Positions 46,501 to 58,500 of a stretch of DNA of 64,000 nucleotides are shown piece after piece; positions within the stretch are counted from its first letter, which is position 1, and each line of letters opens with the position of its first letter. The stretch is from the NCBI RefSeq assembly GCF_037975245.1, contig NC_092580.1, forward strand, positions 34,563,001 through 34,627,000, given 5' to 3'. Both the position numbers and the translations under genes were made by a program. The notes under the pieces were generated by a model that saw only the letters and a program-made list of their open reading frames with translations, was not told the DNA's origin and did no database searches. The DNA comes from Apostichopus japonicus (lineage: Eukaryota > Echinodermata > Holothuroidea > Aspidochirotida > Stichopodidae).

Positions 46501-49500
46501 ACTCCACAGGTAAGGGGTTGACACAATCATTTTCCAGGATCTGCAAACCTGAGCACAGTGACTTCTGTCTGCCAGGTCCAAGTACCCAAAGATCTTATGG
46601 AAGATAATAAAGATAATAAATAACAAATGTGAAAGATACCTTATAAGCTTTAAAGGGTTACAAAGAACATCTAAGATGGTACCTTCCAAACCTTTTAACT
46701 TTCTGAAAGGGATAGGTTAAAGTAAAACTTCTGGCCTGACTCTACCTTCCTTCACCATCATCCCACAGCATCAGACCCCTTCACCATCCTACCAAAACCT
46801 TCACCATCATTGTACATGCCTTCACCACCCTCCTGAACCCCATCACCATCATCCTACATCCCTTCACCATCATACCAGATTCCTTCACCATCATCCCACA
46901 CCTCTTCACCCTCATCCTACATCCCTTCACCATCATTCTACAACCCGTCACCATCATCCTACACCCCTTCACCATCATCCCACACCCCATCATCATCATC
47001 TTACATCCCTTCACCATCGTCCGACACCCTGTTACCATCATCCCACACCCCTTCACCATCATCCCACACCCTGTTACCATCATCCTACATCCCTTCACCA
47101 TCATCCCACACCCTGTTACCATCATCCCACACCCCTTCACCATCATCCCACACCCTGTTACCATCATCCTACATCCCTTCACCATCATCCCACACCCTGT
47201 TACCATCATCCCAAACACTGTCACCATCATCCCACACCCTGTTACCATCATCCCAAACACTGTCACCATCATCCCACACCCTGTTACCATCATCCTCCAT
47301 CCCTTCACCATCATCCCACACCCTGTTACCATCATCCTTCATCCCTTCACCATCATCCTTCATCCCAGCAAACCAAAATATTGTGTTACCCATTTTAATG
47401 TCACTAAAACATCCTGAGAAATGTTTCTGTCTTTAAGCAGTTGAAAGCTGAAACTTATTTCACACAAGTATGCTTCATAGCGATGAAAAATTTTCTGTCA
47501 CTATCATGTTATCTCAATTTCTCTCTCAAAATGCAACATCAATTGCTTACCAACCAGGAAAACATAAACTAGGTTAGATCAAGTATTACTCATCTGTTCT
47601 GTGTGCTCAAAATACTCAATCCCTGTCACACTAGTTATTCCTGTCCTGTGTTTAATTTACTTCCTAAAGACTCAATCACTGTGACACTAGTTATTCCTAT
47701 CCTGTGTTTAATTTACTTCCTAAAGACTCAATCACTGTCACACTAGTTATTCGTGTCCTGTGTTTTATTTACTTCCTAAATACTCAATCACTGTGACACT
47801 AGTTATTCCTGTCCTGTGCTTTATTTACTTCCTAAATACTCAATCCCTGTGACACTAGTTATTCGTGTCCTGTGTTTTATTTACTTCCTAAATACTCAAT
47901 CACTGTGACACTAGTTATTCCTGTCCTGTGCTTTATTTATTTCCTAAATACTCAATCCCTGTCACACTAGTTATTCATCTGTCCTGTGCTATGTTTACTT
48001 CCAAAATACTCAATCCCTGTCACAATATTTCTTCCACTTTCCTGTGCTACAGTATTTTACTTCCTAAATACTCAATACCTGTGACACTAGTTATTCCTCT
48101 GTCCTGTGTTTTATTTACTTCCTAAATACTCAATCCCTGTCACACTAGTTATTCATCTGTCCTGTGTTTTATTTACTTCCTAAATATTCCATCCCTGTGA
48201 CACTAATTATTCATCTGTCCTGTGCTATATTAACTTCCTAAATACTCAATCCCTGCGACACAAGTTATTCCTCTGTCCTGTGTTCTATTATCTTCCTAAA
48301 TACTCAATCTCTGTGACACTTATTATTCCTGTCCTGTGCTATATTTACTTCCTAAATACTCAATCCCTGTGACACTAGTTATTCCTCTGTCCTGTGTTCT
48401 ATTAACTTCCTAAATACTCAATCTCTGTGACACTTATTATTCCTGTCCTGTGCTTTATTTACTTCCTAAATACTCAATCACTGTCACACTAGTTATTCCT
48501 CTGTCCTGTGCTTTATTTACTTCCTAAATATTCAATCCCTGTCACACTAGTTCTTCCTCTGTCTTGTGCTATATTTACTTCCTAAATACTCAATCCCTGT
48601 CACACTAGTTATTCCTGTCCTGTGTTTTATTTACTTCCTAAATACTCAATCCCTGTCACCCCAGTTATTCATCTGTCCTGTGCTATCTTTACTTCCTAAA
48701 TACTCAATCCCTGTCACACTAGTTATTCCTCTGTCCTGTGTTTTATTTACTTCCTAAATACTCAATTCCTGTGACACTAGTTATTCATCTGTCCTGTGCT
48801 TTATTTACTTCCTAAATACTCAATCCCTATCACACTAGTTATTCCTCTGTCCTGTGTTTTATTTACTTCCTAAATATTCAATCATTGTCACCCCAGTTAT
48901 TCATCTGTCCTGTGCTATCTTTACTTCCTAAATACTCAATCCCTGTCACACTAGTTATTCCTGTCCTGTGTTTTATTTACTTCCTAAATACTCAATCCCT
49001 GTCACACTAGTTATTCCTCTGTCCTGTGCTTTATTTATTTCCTAAATACTCAAACCCTGTCACACTAGTTATTGCTCTGTCCTGTGCTTTATTTACTTCC
49101 TAAATACTCAATCCCTGTCACACTAGTTATTCATCTGTCCAATGTTTTATTTACTTCCTAAATACTCAATCCCTGTCACACTAGTTATTCCTGTCCTGTG
49201 TTTTATTTACTTCCAAGATACTCAATTCCTGTGACACTAGTTATTCATCTGTCCTGTGCTTTATTTACTTCCTAAATACTCAATCCCTGTCACACTAGTT
49301 ATTCATCTGTCCAATGTTTTATTTACTTCCTAAATACTCAATCCCTGTCACACTAGTTATTCCTGTCCTTTGTTTTATTTACTTCCAAGATACTCAATCC
49401 CTGTCACACTAGTTATTCATCTGTCCTGTGCTATCTTTACTTCCTAAATACTCAATCCCTGTCACACTAGTTATTCATCTGTCCTGTGTTTTATTTACTT

Positions 49501-52500
49501 CCTAAAGACTCAATCACTGTCACACTAGTTATTCCTGTCCTGTGTTTTATTTACTTCCTAAATACTCAATCCCTGTCACACTAGTTATTCCTCTGTCCTC
49601 TGCTTTATTTACTTCCTAAATACTCAAACCCTGTCACACTAGTTATTGCTCTTTCCGATGCTTTATTTACTTCCTAAATACTCAATCCCTGTCACACTAG
49701 TTATTCCTCTGTCCTGTGTTTTATTTACTTCCTAAATACTCAATCCCTGTCGAACTAGTTATTCCTCTGTCCTGTGTTTTATTTACTTCCTAAATACTCA
49801 ATCCCTGTCACACTAGTTCTTCCTCTGTCCTGTGTTTTGTTTACTTCCTTAATACTCAATTCCTGTCACACTAGTTATTCATCTGTCCTGTGCTTTATTT
49901 ACTTCCTACATACTCAATCCCTGTCACACTAGTTATTCCTGTCCTGTGTTTTATTTACTCCCTAAATACTCAATCCCTATCACACTAGTTATTCATGTCC
50001 TGTGTTTTATTTACTTCCTAAATACTCAATCCCTGTCACACTAGTTATTCCTCTGTCCTGTGTTTTATTTACTTCCTAAATACTCAAACCATGTCACACT
50101 AGTTATTGCTCTGTCCTGTGCTATATTTACTTCCTAAATACTCAAACCCTGAGTCCAAGTACCAAAGCTACAAACTCAGATATATTAGACCAGTACATGG
50201 TCTACTCTCATATTCATTCTTTACTTTCCAAATCAGTAAAAGTTCCAAGCCAACAAACTGACTGAGACAGTAGGTAGTCCACTAGTCAACTTCTTCTTCA
50301 AATGTTTATGCTAACTGAGCAAATGAGCCAAAAATGGTTGATTCATCTCCAAGTAAAAACACTCTCAATCATGATGTGTTTCATTACAAGAAAGAAAGAG
50401 AAAACAGTACCTTGATGGCGACCTTTCTTGGCAGGAGTGAGATATCATCTCTAGCTTCACCACGAGGCGATATGATTTCCTCTTCTCCATCTAATTCACC
50501 TCTTTCTAATCTCTTAATATAAAAGACAGAAAAGAAGTTTAATATTTGAGCCATAGAAGCTTTGATGAATTTATACATGAATTTGGTTAAACGTTGTTAT
50601 TTCCTATATAAATTGTGAGCTATTAGAGACACATATCACCAAACGATGATAACTTTACAAATGAGAGAAGAACAAATTGAACACTGAAACTTTCACTTTT
50701 AACAACCTTATTACAGGAGAGAGGTTCAAAATGAAGAGGTTTTATGGTGCTTCCTTCTTAAGTTGGTGAAGTCTCATTGAAATTAGGACAATAAATCATG
50801 TTGTAAATCTTGAAATACATACTTAAAGGTTCATATAAATCATATAAAGTACACAGGACAGTACTTGCAACAAACAGGATCATTGAAAACTGTCAATTAT
50901 GAACTCAATTCAGATGTCCTGTTAACATATTCTCTGCTGTGGGAGTCAGGATACGGTTTTCCTATGAAAAGGTATCATATGTATTTGGAGAAAGACTGAA
51001 TAAAAGGACCATGTGTCAGAGATATTATCTGAGCAAAATACCGACCATGGTTTGGTTCTTGGGTGAACAATTATTTTTTTATATTTGGAAATAGATAGTT
51101 ACATCAAGTTTATCAAGTATGAACTAAATCGGACATACCATTATATTCATGAGATGGAAACCACAAACAATTGGGCACATCTACATATCATGGGGCATCT
51201 ACCTACCAAGTATAACATTGATTCAACTTGTCGGTCTTGAGATATCATGTTTACAAGCTTTACACTGTGATAACACTGTAGCCATGCACATTCATGAATA
51301 ACAATGAGGATCAATTTCTTGATTATATATGACCAAGTACCTATCATCAACACCATGTATGAACTTAATCGGACATACGGTTGAAGAGATATTGCCGTTA
51401 TACAAATTTTACGTTAAGCCCCTCCCATTCATCAATATGCATGATTGGGAATCACAAAACAACAGGGTACATCTACATATCATGGGCATCTCCCTACTAA
51501 GCATGACACTGACTCAACTTCTTGAGATACCGTGTTTACAGGCTGGCTGACACATACACCGACACCAGCACAAAAGGTTACTGAGCCTTGGGCATAGTAA
51601 CCACAAATCAATGTTAACCACTTTGCCCAGGTGACAGGCTCCAGGCGAGTGATTAGTTTTTGTACTTGAACTTGAGCCCTTGAAACTGTACCACCCACAC
51701 TGGCCTTGTGATGCGGCTGATTCTCTAGCCTTAATCTGTGAAGACAATGTTAACTTTAAAGAAGCTGCTTGACAAGACCCAGATACCCTTCTCAATAATA
51801 CTAGATGGATTGACAATAGAAGAGACTACTAGGTAGATGCAATTTTCACCAGTCTATCATTTTCAGACAGACTGCAGCAAAAAAAGAAAAAAAAGAAGTC
51901 TACATAGGAAGGGCTAACAGGGGGATCATCAACTACAAATGTCTAACCATGTAGCCTAATGAGGAATCTGCTAAACAGAGACTTTTGTAGCTGTCATGTC
52001 ATACTAGTATACCTTGGTGATACTAGGAGTTGATGATACTAACTTGATGATACATGATACTAGTCTACACAGTCATCAATACTGACTTTGTTGGCTAATT
52101 TTTATAATACTGTAGCATGTAATAAAGACAGACAAACCTCAAAGTATTCTCTGGTTCTTTTTGCATCAAGCATGACATTGTGCCAGGCCTCAAAGACGAG
52201 TCTTGAGAGAGACATCTGATAAACTCCTCTTATTATATCATGAGCAACTGATGAAGTGAAGAAGATCAGAACACATGAAGAAAGGAATCAAATGTTGTGA
52301 GAGAGACATCTGATAAACCCCTCTTATTATATCATTAGCAACTGATGAAGTGAAGATCAGAACACATGAAGAAAGGAATCAAATGTTGTGAGAGAGACAT
52401 CTGATAAACCCCTCTTATTATATCATTAGCAACTGATGAAGTGAAGAAGATCAGAACACATGAAGAAAGGAATCAAATGTTGTGAGAGAGACATCTGATC

Positions 52501-55500
52501 AACCCCCTTTATTATATCATGAGCAACTGATGAAGTGAAGAAGATCAGAACACATGAAGAAAGGAATCAAATGTTGTGAGAGAGACATCTGATAAACCCC
52601 TCTTAGTATATCATGAGCAACTGATGAAGTGAAGAAGATCAGAACACATGAAGAAAGGAATCAAATGTTGTGAGAGAGACATCTGATCAACCCCCTTTAT
52701 TATATCATGAGCAACTGATGAAGTGAAGAAGATCAGAACACATGAAGAAAGGAATCAAATGTTGTGAGAGAGACATCTGATCAACCCCTCTTAGTATATC
52801 ATGAGCAACTGATGAAGTGAAGAAGATCAGAACACATGAAGAAAGGAATCAAAGGTTGTAAGAGAGACATCTGATAAACCCCTCTTATTATATCATTCAT
52901 GAGCAACTGATGAAGCGAAGAACAGATGAAGAGGCACAGCATAACAGAATACATAAATGGAATCAGTCTTCAGCGGATAAAGTTTAAGATACTTTAGATC
53001 ATTAATTTCTTAATTAATGAAATCTTTTTGGGCAAAATTAGCTTGGTGAAACCTCATTTTTTGTGGTTTGTCAGATAAGCAGCTTAAACGAAGTTCCATC
53101 TTTGAAAATGAACAGTTTCATGTATTTCATTTTCGAAACGCATGGAACCAGAATTCGCATGAGGCAGGCAGGTAGAAAAGCCATATCATTCTTTTAGGGT
53201 GAGTAGCCACATCAAAAGACAACATTGTAACCTCCCACCACTTTCAAATTCACATCAAATGGACATGTGATATGAAAGAGGGAAGAGCATTTCTGCCCAT
53301 GGACAGGGAGGGGTTAGGAGGGAGGGGCAGGGAGGGGAGGGGTTAAAGGAAACATTAGCAATTTAAATTCTAGAATCTAAACACTCTAATCTCTAATGGG
53401 ATTTATGCTTCATCAACACCTATTGGATCCCCGTTAGAAACACTGTAAATATTTCATTAGCTAGGCTTTCAGGCCTATTTCTTAGCTAGACTTACTTTCA
53501 AGCCAATTTCATGCATGTTAGACTTACTTTTAAACCTATTTCATTAGCTAGACATATTTTGAAGCCTATTTCATTAGCTAGACTTACTTTGAATCCTATG
53601 TCATCAGTTAGACTTACTTTCAACCTATTTCAGTTAGACTTACTTTCAAGCCTATTTCAGTTAGACTTACTTTCAAGCCTATTCCTTGCAAAGCGGACCC
53701 AGCTGAGCCAGTATGTGAAATGGACTCTTTGTTTCCGTAAGTCATAATGTTCGGCAGCTAACTTCAGTTTTCTGGCCATTTCTGCCCTTTTGTGTTTTTT
53801 ATACTGATGATAAAACAGCCACGCCCTGATTAGAAAAGGAAAGACAAATGCGTTATCAACATGACTTTATGAGAATAACATAGTCGAGTTTACTCACAGT
53901 GAAATATCATATACAAGGGAAATTGTTGTACCCCTTAATACAAAGAAGAGGGCGAACTAACACAATCCATTGCTACATGTACAAGGAGTGTTAGCTATTA
54001 ATGTTGAAAACATTTCCTCAGATTTATTATTATTTATTATTTATTTATTATTTATTATATTTATTTACAAACATTTATTTGTGTAATGCAAATAATTGTG
54101 AATTGTTAAGCATATAGAACAGGTCTAACTATGCTATAGACTTGGTGTACTGTCCCTGTATTAACATCATCCGGCCAGTGTAAGTGTTCTGGACAATCCC
54201 TGCATTTGTAAAGAGGCCTGCATCATTTTATTCCTACCTGTTTTTTATACCATTTGTAGAAATAACCTAAATGTACAAAGTACATTTTACATGACTCAGA
54301 GGTAAAGGCAACCCAAATAATTGAATGAAATAACCTGTCATTCACATAAATATTATTCCTATTGCAATTACATGGATGAATATTGAGATTTGCAGTAACC
54401 TGCTAGGTGTTTAAGCATTAGGTTTCTATCTTGGACATAATCATTGATAAGTGATTTCTAAACTTAGGTATGCGACCACCATCGATAAAACATAAAACCA
54501 CCAAACATTGACGGGCCCTCAAAATCACACCCTCCCTGTACACATACAGTGTAGGTACTAACCCTCCCTATACACATACAGTGTAGGTACTAACCATTGC
54601 TGTTTATATGAGGGGGTCTATACACATACAGTGTAGGTACTAACCATTGAAGTCAATATGAGGTGAAATGTCACATTGATTGCCAGCAAAAGTATCATCA
54701 CCTTACTATAGATCAATCTAGAATATTTATAGAACATGAAGGAAATACTTAACATACTTTCTTACCCAAATGTAATATCTATAAGTTTGTTATTATAATA
54801 CTGATAGGCTTTCTGGTACTGCTCTGGACTGGGCTAATGACAGAAACAAGAAACCAAAGAGATTGTAAGTTAGAGATCATTGACTGAGGAAAGATATATC
54901 TTTATATACACATTCATGAACAGCCATTAATGCTGCACTTGATAAAACAGATACCAAACTGAACCAACAGTACAAAATCCTTGGATAAAATTCACCTGAC
55001 ATTTGATTACTTCTGAATCAGATATTTAGATACATACCTAAGTACGTAACTTCACTCTTTTCCATACAAGACAATAAACATTAATTACGCTTGTGTAAGT
55101 TCTATACCAATAAATTGCAATTCAATCAGCATGGTCGGATGTTTGTCACAGGAAGATTGATAACATCAACAAAATTATGAGTTAAGACTTCAAACAGAAT
55201 GATAGCTGAATTGTTTAGCACACAGTAGGATGTTCCTTCAGTATGGCCTAATGTTAAATGGTCAGAACCTATCTTGTGCAGCACATAAGGAGGGAGTTAT
55301 CAATCACAGAGTAGAAAATATTATATAAACCTCTACATTTATCAGTTTATATGCTGCAAAGGTATGAGTTTAATATTACAGTTTAAGTTGGTTACGTTAC
55401 AGTAATGTCAGGAGATAGCAGGACATTGTTGGAAAGTATAGCCTGAAAATAATTGCCAGCACTAAGTCAAAAACCAAATTGATGTGTTCGAGCAAACGGG

Positions 55501-58500
55501 GCTTTTGGTGATAAACTGGTGAATTTGAAAACCAGATTTCTACAAAAAGAAAACGACTTTTACATGGTTAGAAAGAGAAAAATAAGAACTATGAGGACAA
55601 TGTATCAAAATCTTATAACCAGACAATTCCTTTAAAGGGTGTGAAGACTCGGGCAAAAGAAACCTCTCATGCCGGTAATCTGACCTAGTTTCGAATGAGG
55701 TGTAACAGAAATGTTAGTCACCACCATCAATCCCAGAAAATACACACACAGCTTGCTACCATCGGTAATTAGACACTAGTGCACAGTCAGTACATGCAGC
55801 TACGGTCAATACCCACAACACAGTGTTAAAAGCAGCGATGGACATCTCAGGTCTAGATAAAAGATAACAAGGTATCTTGTTTCATTACTGTCTGCAATTT
55901 GTAGCGACAAGCAGAAACTTCACTTGCAAGCAAAGGAAAGTTAACTTTTCCAGAGTGTGGCACGCGATTTGGGGCGAGTCTTCAATGCCTTTAAGGGTAG
56001 TCTTAAAGTTAATAGGTTCATGTTCATTGCAGATGGTTTCTCTTTGCAATGAATGGAAACAGTGAATGTGCATAATCTCCTGTACAAATTGTGATTTGAC
56101 AAGAAAATTAATTAGTAGGCAGTTCAATAATCATGATTCCAGGCAGCAAACATCTGCATGTCAGTTTTTAATACCATTGTTAATATATTAAACCTTCTAT
56201 ATGCAGTTAAAGCGTATGAGACATGCAGTGTAGTATTACACAAAACAATTGACTGTGTGTTTAGTATTGGGGAGGTAAAACAGTTTGTCAGATAGCAGGA
56301 ACCATGTCGAAAAAGTAGTTAATAATTGATCTTGTTGGAAGCTGTTACAGAAAGTGGATTTGATGCATTTTGTTTAGTTTGTGCAGGAAGCGAAAGTGAT
56401 AATAATTGCAGCTTGTAAACTGATTTAAGGATAAACTTTACCCTCCATTCCCAAGGCTGTAGAAAAGAAGAATGAAACAAGTAAAATCAACACATTTTGT
56501 GAAAGATAAATGATGATGATAATTAAAATCGGTAAGACTCTGAAAAGCAACTTGCATCCGTACATAATAATCATTTTTGATGATAGATAATTAGACAAAT
56601 AATTCGCATATGGTTACTAGTGACATTTTGATGTTAATGACGTTAAGAAACTTTTAGGCTTCAAAGGACCTTCCATGTTACTAGGAATCTTGAACAGAAA
56701 TTCTGACACATTAACAGTAAATAATGTCAGCTAAATATTGCAAATTATTACTGGACGATATTTAAACTAAATGAGCATGTGTCAGGCCTAGTTTGACAGT
56801 TCTACACACTGGTGACTAGAATTATATGTATTAAATTATCAATGTAGCACTCTTCATCAAATCATTCTTTATTTGATGACAAATGGAGAAGTTTGGAACA
56901 CAAACAACTAAAATAGCAGGTGTATATTTGTAAATTGGTATCACATTTGATTTAATGGAATAAATTTTAGAGCTTTTGATAGATATTGAATTGGTACATC
57001 CTTTAAGAAGGATGTTATCTGCAAGTGCCATTTTGCATTTTATTTAAATTACTTGCCTTCTTTTTTCTTATTAGACAGGACACTCAGATTGTGACAGTAC
57101 TTTGCCATCAACCACACACACACACACATCCTCACACACATATACATTAGATGGTTCCTTACCATAAGATGAGCCTCATCAAAGGAAAATATGGAGTCCA
57201 AATAGACTGCTGTGAATGTTCTTGCTTGAGGTTTGAACTCCTCAGGAATCAATGAATCCCTGAAAAGAGAAGCAAATATTCATTCTTGATAGCCACACAG
57301 AAGATATTAATTATAATAAAATCACAAGAATATTTACAGACACTTTATCAACAAACTGAGATAGTTTACCTCGTAGGTTTAATGTTGACCATTATTGATC
57401 TTATATTCTCATACACGAGATGTTTGCATAAAATAACTTAATGTTACATAACAGCATTAATTTACAGTGTATAATATTTACTATTATCATCGATGTAGGT
57501 ATGATATTCAGTATGCTGTATGCTGTTCAATTTACTTTCAATTTTCCCATTAGTTTGTACAGGCCTTCAAGATGCTGAATGTTTCTGGGTTATCCACGCA
57601 CATATAACCGAAGGGCAAGTGATTATGAAACTGATCAGAAATGAGGATATATACGTATTATTATGGACAGCCTCACTGGGTATGAAAAGGGCAGGATAAC
57701 CATAAGGCATATTTGTTACAAATTACTTACAACATAGATTGTATTTTGCGATTGGATGAAGTATTGTGACATAAAATTGGGAACTTCCTGTGGAAATGTA
57801 AGACTGGTTCAAAGAGGAACAACATTTGCTGCAAAAGTCAAACATTTTTCAGATAACAACATAAACATCTTGGTGGAAATTAGTGTTTCTTCTCATGCTG
57901 TCCTTACTATAAGCAAGTTATACAATGAAAATTTCACACCATTATGTTGTTCGTACAGCTACAACAGAGTTGCAAAAGAGAGATTTAAAACAGAAAACCT
58001 TCACAATAGGTCCACACCCACTGTCATTCCTTACCATGTCAATGCTTCAAGGCCATGTGTTGATTGGACTTTTGTTGTTAAAAACTCTCCTATGTTTCTC
58101 ATGATAAATTCATATGGATCTTCAGGGTTGGTGATGGCTAACCCTGTCAGGATGGCCTAGGACAGAAATCAGTTGAATAAACATAAATATCTTAAACATA
58201 TCTTATGATATATTTGACTATAAAAACGTAAAAACTATTCCTTCAAACCATCGTCAGTTTCTTAGTGACATTACTTAGTCTTCAACCCTTATTGCTTCTT
58301 TAAAGTCTCTAGGACATACCACAGTTCACTTCAAAATAGAAACACAAATAGCTGTAGATAGGGATTAAACTTGATGAAGTCTAACTATTAAAGATGAATT
58401 GTTGCAAGGAGAAACATATATAAATGGACTTTAATTAAACAACTGATAATGACCAGGTGTAAGAATATTAATGTACACAGTCCTAATGGTAATAACAGTG

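Noticed and set aside
46781-47335. 184-codon Met/Gly-rich minus-strand frame, with a second overlapping frame
   Set aside because: It is the translation of a 21-bp minisatellite inside a FBXL13 intron. The period is a multiple of three, so frames stay open without selection.
47600-50156. Donor-like GAAGTAAAT words in the 57-bp array as exon-edge copies
   Set aside because: They do not resemble the neighbouring exon 6 donor or exon 7 acceptor, so no exon origin can be claimed.
52138-52230. Exon 5 acceptors at AGAG|GA or GGAG|TT nearer the exon core
   Set aside because: Both keep frame but have poor pyrimidine tracts. The CATCAG|TT site has a strong tract and adds a conserved-looking helix.
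57725-57785. Minus-strand 57-nt segment between CCACAG and GTAAGT as the missing FBXL13 exon
   Set aside because: Its length is a multiple of three, which does not repair the phase gap between exons 1 and 2, and the peptide does not resemble the family.
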